In this document: positions 1 to 7,121 of the stretch, one piece after another
How positions within the stretch are numbered: position 1 is the stretch's first letter
Layout: each line of letters begins with the position of its first letter
DNA from: Microlunatus sagamiharensis
Lineage (GTDB): Bacteria > Actinomycetota > Actinomycetes > Propionibacteriales > Propionibacteriaceae
Direction: 5' to 3'
Assembly: GCF_900105785.1 (NCBI RefSeq)
Contig: NZ_LT629799.1
Coordinates: forward strand, 2,170,001 to 2,234,000
Length of the DNA: 64,000 nucleotides
Position numbers and translations under genes: made by a program
The notes under the pieces: model-generated
Database searches by the model: none
What the model saw: only the letters and a program-made list of their open reading frames with translations
Told to the model about the DNA's origin: nothing

Positions 1-204
1 GACGATCGCGTGGAGCCGCTGCGCGACCAGCTGGTCTGTCCCGGCGAGCGCGGCGATGGCGTCGGTGCAGGCCTGCGCCTCGCGCTCCTTCCTGGCCGCG
101 CCCTTCGGGGCCTTCGCCTGCTCGCGCAGCTCGCCCGCGCGCTGCTTCATGGCGGCGCGCTCGGCGTCGCTGAAGCCCTCCTCCGCACCTCGTTCGTCAG
201 CCAC
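1..204 (-). CDS. DUF1801-like protein, partial (C-terminus off the left edge)
   Basis: Only the first 68 codons are inside the window. The reading frame opens at a GTG and gives a charged, Ala-rich N-terminus (GFSDAERAAMKQRAGELREQ) followed by a region ending LVAQRLHAIV. This resembles the start of actinobacterial DUF1801/YdhG-like proteins, small cytosolic proteins of poorly known role sometimes called iron-chaperone-like. The start overlaps the stop of the upstream XRE regulator by 8 bp, so the two are probably co-translated. The family call rests on the N-terminal motif alone, because the conserved core lies outside the window. Confidence 0.6.
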   Translation of the reverse strand, partial: MADERGAEEGFSDAERAAMKQRAGELREQAKAPKGAARKEREAQACTDAIAALAGTDQLVAQRLHAIV

Positions 205-1096
205 CCGCGTTCTCCTCCTCGACGCTCCCCGGTCGGGCAACATCGTGCACCGCCTCATCGGTCGAGGGCCACCCCTCGGCCTGCGTCGTCCCGAGGGTCC
301 GCAGGAGGTCGAAGCGCGAGGCGTCCTCGCTCCCCGGCACGGCGGTGTACGCGACCACGCGCAGGTCGGTGCCCGCGGCGGTGAAGACGTCGCAGTCCAG
401 GGTCAGCGGCCCGACGACCGGGTGGTCGAACGTCTTCGGCTCGGAGCGGTGCTCGACGATCGTGGCCTCGGCCCAGAGCGTGGCGAAGGTCGCGCTCGCC
501 CGGGTCAGGTGCGCCACGAGCTCGTCCACGCCGCGGTCGTCGGGGTAGCGGATCGACGCCCGGCGCAGGTCCGACACCAGCGCCCGCTGGAAGCGGAGCT
601 CGTCCTCGGGCTCGCGCAGCACCCGGACGCCGGTGCCCGTGAACGCCTGCGCGACGAGGTTGCGACCCGGCACCGCGGGGCCCAGCAGCGCCGACCAGGC
701 GTCGTTGGCGACGAGCAGCGTCCAGGTCGCGGTGTAGACGCCGATCGCCACGTCCGGCAGGCGCGCGAGCAGGCGCTGCACGCTGCCCGGGATGTGCGTC
801 GGGACGAGTCCGGAGGACGGCGCCGCCAGGCCGGCCGCGGCGTAGAGCTGGTCGCGCTCCGGGTCGGACAGCTGCAGCACCCGGGCCAGCGACGCCACGA
901 CCTGCGCGGAGGGCCGTTCGGCCCGCCCCTGCTCGAGGCGGACCAGGTAGTCGACCGACAGGCCGGCGAGCAGCGCGACCTCCTCGCGGCGCAGGCCCCG
1001 CGTACGCCGTCGTCCGGCGGGGAAGCCGACGGCCGCGGGCTGCAGGCGGTCGCGCCACGCGCGCAGCAGCCCGGCGAGGTCGCTCGTGGTCGTCAC
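197..1096 (-). CDS. XRE-family transcriptional regulator with MmyB-like ligand-binding domain
   Basis: A 299-residue protein with an N-terminal Cro/C1-type helix-turn-helix at about residues 10-75 (TRGLRREEVALLAGLSVDYL, then VRLEQGRAERPSAQVVASLA). The C-terminal two thirds match the MmyB-like ligand-binding domain typical of actinobacterial regulators that begin with this RREEVA motif. Family members usually control a divergently transcribed oxidoreductase, and here an SDR gene diverges across a 100-bp gap. The GTG start has no Shine-Dalgarno sequence but has CAAACT six bases upstream, which suggests a leaderless transcript. Repression of the SDR gene is inferred from gene order. Confidence 0.88.
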   Translation of the reverse strand: MTTTSDLAGLLRAWRDRLQPAAVGFPAGRRRTRGLRREEVALLAGLSVDYLVRLEQGRAERPSAQVVASLARVLQLSDPERDQLYAAAGLAAPSSGLVPTHIPGSVQRLLARLPDVAIGVYTATWTLLVANDAWSALLGPAVPGRNLVAQAFTGTGVRVLREPEDELRFQRALVSDLRRASIRYPDDRGVDELVAHLTRASATFATLWAEATIVEHRSEPKTFDHPVVGPLTLDCDVFTAAGTDLRVVAYTAVPGSEDASRFDLLRTLGTTQAEGWPSTDEAVHDVARPGSVEEENAGG

Positions 1097-1102
1097 CCCA
1101 CC

Positions 1103-1108
1103 AGTTTG
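1103..1108 (-). promoter_or_regulatory. candidate -10 box, leaderless XRE regulator
   Basis: CAAACT on the minus strand lies 6 nt before the GTG start and fits the loose xAxxxT -10 pattern seen at other genes here. No clear -35 element is visible. It shares a 100-bp divergent region with the SDR gene; CTGGG (1125-1129) and CCCAG (1143-1147) form a short inverted repeat midway that could be an operator. Confidence 0.35.
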
Positions 1109-1184
1109 ACCCGCGCCGCGGGCGCTGGGTGGTACCGCGGTTCCCAGGGTCGAGCGCTCCTACCCGTCTTCTCCACGGGACGCG

Positions 1185-1190
1185 CAGGGT
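1185..1190 (+). promoter_or_regulatory. candidate -10 box, leaderless SDR gene
   Basis: CAGGGT followed by 6 nt and then the ATG of the SDR gene. There is no ribosome binding site, so a leaderless mRNA is likely. The box differs from the TAGGGT copy at 51944 by one base. Confidence 0.35.
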
Positions 1191-1196
1191 GGACGC

Positions 1197-1919
1197 ATGA
1201 CCAGCCAGCACCCGACCACCCAGACCACGACCACCCTGATCACCGGCGGCAACAAGGGCCTCGGCCGCGAGACCGCGCGTCGGCTGAAGGAGCACGGCCA
1301 CCACGTCGTCATCGGCGCCCGCGACGCGGCGCGCGGCGCCCGGGCCGCCGAGGAGCTCGGCGTCGACTGGGTCGAGCTCGACGTCACCTCCGACGCCTCC
1401 GTCGCCGCGGCCGCGCGCGAGGTCGAGGAGCGCTTCGGCGGCCTCGACGTCCTCGTGAACAATGCCGGCATCGCCGGGCCGTCGACCGCCGTCGACCAGG
1501 TGGACGCCGCCGCGATCACCGCCGTCCTCGACACGAACACGGTCTCCGCGGTGCGGACGATCCACGCCTTCCTCCCCCAGCTGCGCCGCTCGGCCAACCC
1601 CGTGGTCGTCAACGTCAGCAGCGGGCTCGGCTCGTTCGCCGTACGGGCCGACACCTCGCGCATCGAGAGCCAGGTCCCCTCGCTCGCCTACTCCGCGAGC
1701 AAGGCCGCGATGAACATGATCACGACGGTCTACGCCCAGTTCCTGCCCGAGCTGCGCGTCAACGTCGTCGACCCCGGCTACACCGCCACCGAGCTGAACG
1801 GGAACTCGGGCCCGCAGACCGTCACCGAGGGCACCGACGCGGTCGTGGCCATGGCGACCGTCGGCCCCGACGGCCCCACCGGGACCTTCACCGACCGGCA
1901 CGGGGTCGTCGCCTGGTGA
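1197..1919 (+). CDS. SDR-family NAD(P)-dependent oxidoreductase
   Basis: A classical short-chain dehydrogenase of 240 residues. The nucleotide-binding motif TGGNKGLG is at residues 15-22, NNAGIAG lies near residue 90, and the catalytic YSASK motif is in the second half after NVSSG. It should reduce or oxidise a carbonyl/alcohol substrate with NAD(P)H in the cytosol. The substrate cannot be read from the sequence. The gene diverges from an XRE/MmyB-type regulator, a common pairing in which the regulator controls the dehydrogenase. Length is normal for the family. Confidence 0.9.
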   Translation: MTSQHPTTQTTTTLITGGNKGLGRETARRLKEHGHHVVIGARDAARGARAAEELGVDWVELDVTSDASVAAAAREVEERFGGLDVLVNNAGIAGPSTAVDQVDAAAITAVLDTNTVSAVRTIHAFLPQLRRSANPVVVNVSSGLGSFAVRADTSRIESQVPSLAYSASKAAMNMITTVYAQFLPELRVNVVDPGYTATELNGNSGPQTVTEGTDAVVAMATVGPDGPTGTFTDRHGVVAW

Positions 1920-2021
1920 GCTCGGACCTGTCCCGCAGGAGCCGTCGCGCTGAGCCGGTCCTGCTGGTCGGCGTCGGGCGGACGGCGTGTGGACGTCCGT
2001 CCCTGGAGGGGCGCGGCCAGG

Positions 2022-2426
2022 TCAGCGGCTGAAGCGGGCGAACTTCTCCCGTGCTGCATCGGTGGCGGGGGTGAAGACGTTGACGAGGGTGCCGTCGGGG
2101 TCGCGCACCAGCAGGGAGCGGTTCCCCCAGGGCATGTACGTCGGGGCCTGCACCACCTCGGCCCAGCCGCTGACCTCGGCGTGCACCACGTCCACGTCCT
2201 CGGCGATCAGCTCCACGATCGCCGAGCGGTTCGCGGCCGGCTCCGCCGAGCCCGGCCCGAAGAGCCCGACGGTCCGGGTGCTGCCGATCGCGATGGTGCC
2301 GTTCGGGGTCCGCAGCTCGGCGAAGTCGGGTGTCGGCCGGTCGACGGACGCGCCGGTCAGGCGTGTGTAGAAGTCGACGAGGCGGTCGACGTGGTCGGTG
2401 ATGAGCCGGACGGAGATGAGGTTCAT
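2022..2426 (-). CDS. VOC-family (glyoxalase/bleomycin-resistance fold) protein
   Basis: A 134-residue protein starting MNLISVRLITDHVDRLVDFY, the typical first beta-alpha unit of vicinal-oxygen-chelate proteins. It contains one pair of the fold's repeats and ends after RDPDGTLVNVFTP, a motif with the usual C-terminal metal-ligand region. The internal ATG was chosen over an upstream start because a TAGCGT -10 box lies 7 nt before it. It diverges from a WYL-domain regulator, a frequent neighbour that probably controls it. The substrate is unknown. Confidence 0.85.
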   Translation of the reverse strand: MNLISVRLITDHVDRLVDFYTRLTGASVDRPTPDFAELRTPNGTIAIGSTRTVGLFGPGSAEPAANRSAIVELIAEDVDVVHAEVSGWAEVVQAPTYMPWGNRSLLVRDPDGTLVNVFTPATDAAREKFARFSR

Positions 2427-2433
2427 GACGGCG

Positions 2434-2439
2434 ACGCTA
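2434..2439 (-). promoter_or_regulatory. candidate -10 box, leaderless VOC gene
   Basis: TAGCGT on the minus strand, 7 nt before the ATG, with no ribosome binding site between. It faces the WYL regulator promoter across a shared palindrome. Confidence 0.5.
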
Positions 2440-2442
2440 GGA

Positions 2443-2452
2443 CCGGTACCGG
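2443..2452. promoter_or_regulatory. palindromic operator candidate between divergent genes
   Basis: Perfect 10-bp palindrome CCGGTACCGG lying between the two facing -10 boxes at 2434-2439 and 2477-2482. Its position would let one bound protein block both promoters. Binding by the adjacent WYL regulator is inference. Confidence 0.4.
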
Positions 2453-2476
2453 ACACTTCCGGCCCGGTATCCCGGC

Positions 2477-2482
2477 TACGTT
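2477..2482 (+). promoter_or_regulatory. candidate -10 box, leaderless WYL regulator
   Basis: TACGTT followed by 6 nt and the GTG start, with no ribosome binding site. This matches the leaderless arrangement of several genes in the window. Confidence 0.5.
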
Positions 2483-2488
2483 TCGGCG

Positions 2489-3466
2489 GTGGCTCGACCG
2501 ACCGCCCGTGTCCTGGCCCTCCTGGAGATCCTGCAGTCGGGCGGGGTGTGGAAGACCGCCGACCTCGCCGGACGCCTCGACGTCGACGCGCGCACCGTCC
2601 GGCGTTACGTGGCGCACCTGCTCGATCTCGAGGTGCCGGTCGAGTCGGTCCGGGGGACGTACGGCGGGTACCGGCTCATGCCCGGCTACCGGGTCCCACC
2701 GCTCATGCTGACCAGCGACGAGGCGCTCGCCGTGCTGCTGGGCCTGCTCGCGCGAGACACGGGGGCCGAGGGCGGTGCGGCCGACTCCGCCGCCCAGACC
2801 GCGGCCGGCAAGGTGCGCCGGGTGCTCCCCCGACACCTCGCCGCGCGGATGGACTCGCTGCTCGAGGTCGCCGACCTGAGTCCCGGCCACACCGCACCAC
2901 CGGACGAGGCCCAGGTTCTCCTGCTCGTCGCCGAGGCGACGCGCGACCGGCGGCCGTTGAGGATCGAGCACGTCCGCGACGGCCAGGTCCGTCGACGGAC
3001 CGTGGAGCCGTACGGCCTGGTGGCGCACCGCGACCGCTGGTACCTGTGCGGCGCCGACTCGCTCAGCGGAGAGGTCCGGACCTTCCGCCTCGACCGGGTG
3101 GACCGCGTGCAGCTCGGCGAGGGGACGTTCGACCCTCCCGACCAGCTCGACGTGCGGTCGTTGGTGCTCGAGGGGCTGGTCGCCACGCCGTGGCGTCTCC
3201 GCGTCGCGGTGCGTGTCCGCGCCACGCCGGACGAGGTTGGCGCGCTCCTGCCTCCGGGCCTCGCGGTGGTGGCTCCCGCCGAGGAGACGGGCTGGGTGCG
3301 CGTACGGATGCGTGTCGAGAGCCTGGGTTGGGTGCCCGGAGTGCTCGTGTCCCTCGCTGCCGACCTCGACACCGACGTCGTCGTCGAGGAGCCGGGCGAG
3401 CTACGCGAACGGGTGCACGCCCTGGCCCGACGCCTGCTGGACCCGCCGATCGCGCCCGGTACCTGA
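2489..3466 (+). CDS. YafY-like transcriptional regulator (HTH_11 plus WYL domain)
   Basis: A 325-residue DNA-binding regulator. An N-terminal DeoR-like winged helix occupies about residues 5-60 (VLALLEILQSGGVWKTADLA, then LDVDARTVRRYVAHL). The WYL domain follows in the middle (EHVRDGQVRRRTVEPYGLVA, then HRDRWYLCGAD), with a WCX-like C-terminal extension. WYL regulators sense nucleotide-like or other small ligands. It is divergent from the VOC gene and separated by about 60 bp containing a palindrome, so regulation of that gene and of itself is likely. Confidence 0.9.
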   Translation: MARPTARVLALLEILQSGGVWKTADLAGRLDVDARTVRRYVAHLLDLEVPVESVRGTYGGYRLMPGYRVPPLMLTSDEALAVLLGLLARDTGAEGGAADSAAQTAAGKVRRVLPRHLAARMDSLLEVADLSPGHTAPPDEAQVLLLVAEATRDRRPLRIEHVRDGQVRRRTVEPYGLVAHRDRWYLCGADSLSGEVRTFRLDRVDRVQLGEGTFDPPDQLDVRSLVLEGLVATPWRLRVAVRVRATPDEVGALLPPGLAVVAPAEETGWVRVRMRVESLGWVPGVLVSLAADLDTDVVVEEPGELRERVHALARRLLDPPIAPGT

Positions 3467-3486
3467 TCGAGCAGCGTCCTGCTCGA
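3467..3486 (+). terminator. stem-loop after WYL regulator
   Basis: Perfect 8-bp inverted repeat TCGAGCAG/CTGCTCGA with a 4-nt loop, starting directly after the stop codon. There is no T-tract, as is usual in high-GC actinobacteria. Confidence 0.55.
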
Positions 3487-3728
3487 CGGGACGCCCGACG
3501 TCGGACGTGTCAGCGCACCCCGCCCTCTTCACGAAGGTCGACGCTCGACGCACTCTGCACGAGTGTGGGCAGCACCCTCCTGCTGTCGCCGTCGTGGCGG
3601 TTGGTGCTCCTTGATGCACGACCAGGTCGCAGCACCTCGTGCGTTCCAGGCATCGGTGGCTCTCCGGCACGACGGCGGATCTCGTGTGCCCGGTGGTCGA
3701 ACCGCTCTCGCAAAGCGCGGACCCGCCC

Positions 3729-3734
3729 TAGGTT
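3729..3734 (+). promoter_or_regulatory. candidate -10 box, leaderless membrane protein gene
   Basis: TAGGTT, 6 nt before the GTG start of the following gene, with no ribosome binding site. The 260 bases upstream, back to the WYL gene, show only the terminator hairpin. Confidence 0.5.
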
Positions 3735-3740
3735 GCTGTC

Positions 3741-4286
3741 GTGTTCGTCCCCGTCAGGAGACCGACGGTGCCGCCGATCGAGTGGCGGCACGCCCTGCCC
3801 CGCTTGGTGGCGTCGTTCTTGCTGGTTCTCGCCTCGCTGCTCTGCTTCCACCTGGCAACCGGTCGACCCCCCGAGTCCGCTGCCAGCGAGTCGCTCGTCC
3901 AGAGCGTGCTGCTCGCCGCCGGCACGACCTTCTTCGGCATCTGGGAGCGGCGCGATCGCTACCGCGCCGCTGACCGACACCTGTCGATGGAGCAACGCGT
4001 CCAGGCGCTGGCGGCCAGCCAGCGCGGACCCGTCCCGACGGACGAAGCGGTACGGCGCGAGGCCGAGCGACTGGCACGTCTGTCGTACGAGGCGGCGATC
4101 AAGGGCATCGCCGCGCAGGCCATCCTGGGTGCCGGTGCTCTGGTCTTGGCCGTGCTGGCTCTCCTGACCTCACCGTGGTGGTGGGGCGACGCTGTGGCCG
4201 CCGCTGCCCTGGCGATCCTGTCGATGCGCGAGCTACGACGATCGCGCTCGAGGACGCTGCTGCTGATGACGCCGGCGGACAGGTGA
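3741..4286 (+). CDS. hypothetical membrane protein, probably four helices
   Basis: A 181-residue protein I do not recognise. Hydrophobic segments are visible at about residues 22-42 and 52-68, then at about 125-143 and 150-166. Between the pairs is a charged cytoplasmic-looking stretch of about 50 residues (ERRDRYRAADRHLSMEQRVQ) that may be helical. The C-terminus is basic. The GTG start is supported by a TAGGTT box 6 nt upstream. It converges with a small membrane protein gene and a hairpin lies between the two stops. Confidence 0.65.
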   Translation: MFVPVRRPTVPPIEWRHALPRLVASFLLVLASLLCFHLATGRPPESAASESLVQSVLLAAGTTFFGIWERRDRYRAADRHLSMEQRVQALAASQRGPVPTDEAVRREAERLARLSYEAAIKGIAAQAILGAGALVLAVLALLTSPWWWGDAVAAAALAILSMRELRRSRSRTLLLMTPADR

Positions 4287-4321
4287 CACCACGAGCAAGC
4301 CGCACCGACCTCGGACCGCAG

Positions 4322-4350
4322 CCCGACCGTGCTCCCGCACGAGGGTCGGC
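4322..4350. terminator. hairpin between convergent genes
   Basis: CCGACC (4323-4328) pairs with GGTCGG (4344-4349) and GTGC (4329-4332) with GCAC (4337-4340), leaving a 3-nt bulge. It lies between two convergent stop codons and could terminate both transcripts. Confidence 0.5.
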
Positions 4351-4380
4351 GGGTTCAGCCCGGCGTCGCGCGGGCCGGGG

Positions 4381-4584
4381 TCAATGACTCTCGCGCCGGC
4401 GCTCGGCCCTGCTCCGGTGCACCTGGATGAAGACCAGGAGGAAGGTCAAGGCCGGGAGGTACGACTCGTACACGTAGCGAGGCAGTACGGCCTCAGCCAC
4501 CAGGAACCCGGCGACGAGCAGGGCGATCGTGGCCCCCGCACCGATCAGGAGCGTCGACGTACTGACGTCGGCGTCGCTGTCCAC
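4381..4584 (-). CDS. small membrane protein, paralogue of the gene at 22218-22430
   Basis: A 67-residue protein with an acidic start (VDSDADVSTSTLLIGAG), two hydrophobic segments and a basic tail (VHRSRAERRRESH). The same pattern occurs at 22218-22430 (VDADGNVKTSTLVVGVA, two helices, basic tail), so the two are paralogues. Both genes also have GATGCT six bases before the GTG start. This supports the internal GTG rather than a longer N-terminus. Function unknown. The helical pair with a short linker could be a subunit or regulator of a membrane complex, but nothing shows that. Confidence 0.55.
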   Translation of the reverse strand: MDSDADVSTSTLLIGAGATIALLVAGFLVAEAVLPRYVYESYLPALTFLLVFIQVHRSRAERRRESH

Positions 4585-4590
4585 CAGTGG

Positions 4591-4596
4591 AGCATC
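4591..4596 (-). promoter_or_regulatory. candidate -10 box, leaderless small membrane protein
   Basis: GATGCT on the minus strand, 6 nt before the GTG. The identical hexamer at the identical spacing precedes the paralogue at 22430. Confidence 0.4.
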
Positions 4597-4742
4597 CCAC
4601 CGACGACGGCTCCTCGGGGCGTGAACGGCGACCAGGGCCTGCGACCGCCTGACCGACGTCGGGGTCGTTCTCGATCGGTGAGCGCACGGTCGCTGCCGTC
4701 TCGTCCGACGGTCACTCGCGGTCACCGACCTCGAAGCCCGGG

Positions 4743-5184
4743 GTGAAGCGGCGTCGGTGGTCTACTGCGTCGGTGACGGAGACGGTAGCGATCGTGGCGC
4801 TGATCGCACACGGACGCGTGATGCTCGGCCACCGTCACCCTGCGAGACGTTGGTACCCCGACTGCTGGGACCTCTTCGGCGGACACGTCGAACCGGGTGA
4901 ATCGCCCGAACAGGCGGCACGACGAGTGCCGCGAGGAGATCAGCGTCGACGTGCTCGACCTTGAGTCCATCGACGCTCCCGACGACGACCCCGCCGTCGT
5001 CGCCCACGCGTTCCTGACCAGACGCTGGATCGGACGACCGATCAACGCGGAAGCGGACGAGCACGATGCCATCGGCTGGTTCACCGCGGACGAACTGCCG
5101 CGGCTGCGCCTCGCCCAGCCCTCCTACCTCCGGTGGCTCACCGACGTGCTCGAGCGAGAGCCACCGCTCGAGCCGACTCCGTGA
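4743..5184 (+). pseudogene. Nudix hydrolase gene with a single-base frameshift in the Nudix box
   Basis: Two overlapping frames together encode one Nudix hydrolase of about 145 residues. The first gives VTETVAIVALIAHGRVMLGH and WDLFGGHVEPGESPEQAAR. The second continues ECREEISVDV and ends near RWLTDVLERE. Joined, they form a near-canonical Nudix box (G-x5-E-x7-RE-x2-EE), which normally binds the metal that hydrolyses nucleoside-diphosphate-linked substrates. One base is missing near 4922-4926, exactly between R and E of the box. This is either a real inactivating mutation, a frameshift allele or a sequencing error. A GTG at 4773 is a likely true start; 4743 is an alternative. Confidence 0.7.
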
Positions 5185-5294
5185 CGCCGCAGCAGACCCT
5201 CGCGTGCGACGACGTCGCGGTCACCGTCTCGTCCTCGTCGGGAGGCCGGCTGCGAGCTCCGCTCGAGGGTCGCCGATGGAGGGCCTGGGTCTCC

Positions 5295-5663
5295 TCACCA
5301 GCTGTCCTGGAGCTCCTCAGCACCGCGCGGGCGCGGGTCCTGCTCGACGAACAGGAGGAGCTCGACGCCGTCTGCGCTGCGCCAGAGCTCTCCGACCATG
5401 ATCGTCGGGACCCTGCTCGTGCCCTCGTGGCCGCCCAGGCCGGCCGCAGTGATCATGCGCGCCTTGACGTCCCGCCTGAAGCGCTCAGGACGGACGACCG
5501 CAGGAGGCGAGGAGCACTCCTGGACCACGAACCTCGTCCCCGCCCGGACGAGGCGTTCCGCATCGGACGGCTCGACCCAGTTGCTGACGCGGGTCCAGGA
5601 GTGCCCGGTGTCGTCCACGAGCGATCCGTCCGCCGCATACCCGAGGCCGCGAAGCACGAGCAC
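5295..5663 (-). CDS. hypothetical protein
   Basis: An open frame whose last 120 codons have protein-like composition (DDTGHSWTRVSNWVEPSDAE, then RFRRDVKARMITAAG and MVGELWRSADGVELLLFVEQ). The frame extends further upstream to 5798, but the N-terminal part there looks non-coding, so I placed the start at a GTG near VLVLRGLGY. No ribosome binding site or leaderless box is obvious, and I recognise no family. It lies just downstream of, and in the same direction as, the next membrane protein gene, with a gap of about 130 bp. Confidence 0.4.
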   Translation of the reverse strand: MLVLRGLGYAADGSLVDDTGHSWTRVSNWVEPSDAERLVRAGTRFVVQECSSPPAVVRPERFRRDVKARMITAAGLGGHEGTSRVPTIMVGELWRSADGVELLLFVEQDPRPRGAEELQDSW

Positions 5664-5794
5664 CAGTGAACACCGCGTCGGAGGCCCCGGGCAGTCCTCC
5701 GTGCGGGCAAGGGGGATGTCCGTCGGTCTGCGGTCGAGCGCGACGTGGGGACACCGCCGGATCGGCGAGGGTGCCCACGAGCCGTACCTGTCCG

Positions 5795-6463
5795 TCACGG
5801 CGACGCTTCGGATGCCCCCTGGTCAGGTCTGGGGGTGGCGGCTCCGTCGGGAGCAGGGGTCGCGGTCCGTTCGAGGAAGGCCTCGGCCTTCTTGTCGGTC
5901 GTCGCTCGCCAGCTGACGACGCAGGCCGCGACCAGGAAGACGATCATGATGATCGCCAGCACCCGGAGGACCTGGCCGAACACCGGCCCGGTCACCGGCT
6001 CCAGGCTCGGAGGCAACAGCACGACGCCCACGAAGAACACCACCAGGCTGACCGCGGCGAGCCTGCCCACGACGGTGGAGCGGCGCAGCGACACCCTGTG
6101 CTCCGCGAGCTGACGCAGACGGGCCACCTCATCGGGTCCGTACGGCTCGACGCCGTCGATCTGCCGAGCAGCACGACGAGCGCGCCGGAACCCGGACCCC
6201 GCTCCGGGGAGCGGCCTCAGCGGCCGTGACCAGGACGACCAGTCCCGGAACTCCGCCGCCTGGCAGAAGAAGACGCCGCCCAGACCGAGCCCCTTGAGCA
6301 GCCCGCCGGCCGCTGACGCCAGCACTGCTCGACGAGCAGGTCCAGCCGGGGCAGCGCTCAACCCCGACGCCTGCATCGCAGCGTCGACGACCGAGACACC
6401 ACCGATCAGCACTCCGAACGCCACGATCGCGATCCGCACCGTCCACCGCGCTCTGACACTCAT
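5795..6463 (-). CDS. hypothetical multi-pass membrane protein
   Basis: A 222-residue protein of no recognised family. The ATG (MSVRARWTVRIAIVAFG) is preceded by GTGAGGTCG, a reasonable ribosome binding site, so I rejected a longer upstream extension. Hydrophobic segments lie at about residues 9-28 and 45-65, and two more at about 130-152 and 163-186. A basic, Arg-rich loop of about 60 residues lies between the pairs. The tail is hydrophilic and Pro/Ala-rich. The layout (pair, polar loop, pair) resembles the protein at 3741, but I see no clear sequence similarity. Confidence 0.6.
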   Translation of the reverse strand: MSVRARWTVRIAIVAFGVLIGGVSVVDAAMQASGLSAAPAGPARRAVLASAAGGLLKGLGLGGVFFCQAAEFRDWSSWSRPLRPLPGAGSGFRRARRAARQIDGVEPYGPDEVARLRQLAEHRVSLRRSTVVGRLAAVSLVVFFVGVVLLPPSLEPVTGPVFGQVLRVLAIIMIVFLVAACVVSWRATTDKKAEAFLERTATPAPDGAATPRPDQGASEASP

Positions 6464-6668
6464 GCGTTCGACCTCACGGTTCTCGGCCGGTCTGGGGCAC
6501 ACCTCGACACGGAGAACGATCCTCTGCCCTGTGATCGAGGCCCCGCTGGTGCTTCGCATCATTCCTCAGCATTCCTCGCGACACGAGCCTCACGACGAGC
6601 CGGAGAAGGTCACGTGTCGGACCGCCGACCGGCTCGGCTCGGCTCGGAGTGCGGTAGGACTGGCGGGT

Positions 6669-6878
6669 GTGCGGCTGAAGCTGGTCAGGCGTCGGCGGGA
6701 CGAGATGGTGCGCACTCGCCGGTGGTCGCTGGTGCTCTTCTCGGTGCTGCCCGGCGTGTACGCCTTCCTGGCCATCACCCAGGAGCAGTGGTGGTGGTGG
6801 CTGGCGGAGGTGGTGTTCCTCGCCTTCCTGGCGTACCTCGTGACCCGGCCGCGTCGAACGACGACTCGCGGTCCTTAG
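6669..6878 (+). CDS. small membrane protein
   Basis: A 69-residue protein beginning at a GTG with a strongly basic N-terminus (KLVRRRRDEMVRTRR). Two hydrophobic helices follow, separated by QEQWWWW, and the end is basic. The charge distribution predicts both ends in the cytosol. TAGGAC lies 8 nt before the start, a weak leaderless-type box. No homologue is recognised. Confidence 0.5.
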   Translation: MRLKLVRRRRDEMVRTRRWSLVLFSVLPGVYAFLAITQEQWWWWLAEVVFLAFLAYLVTRPRRTTTRGP

Positions 6879-7108
6879 CCCGCCGACGACCGGGCCTCGC
6901 TGACTGCTCGGGACGACGTCGGCGTCCGTCGCCGCTCGACGCCGTGAGGCAGCTGGCCCACGACGAGTTGCTGCGCACGCGGACCGTTGCGCGTCTCCTG
7001 GATCGGGTCAGGGGGGGTGGTCGTGATCGACCGTGCGTGCGTCACCTGAGCCCACGGTGAGCAAACATCCGAGCTGCCGATGGGGTCATCACCTACGTCG
7101 ATGGGCCC

Positions 7109-7114
7109 TAGAGT
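7109..7114 (+). promoter_or_regulatory. candidate -10 box, leaderless LysR gene
   Basis: TAGAGT, 7 nt before the ATG of the LysR-type gene, without a ribosome binding site. Confidence 0.5.
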
Positions 7115-7121
7115 CTTCGCC

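Noticed and set aside
255-2032. Long overlapping frames on both strands across the XRE and SDR genes
   Set aside because: They contain no recognisable motifs and are shadows of the two real genes.
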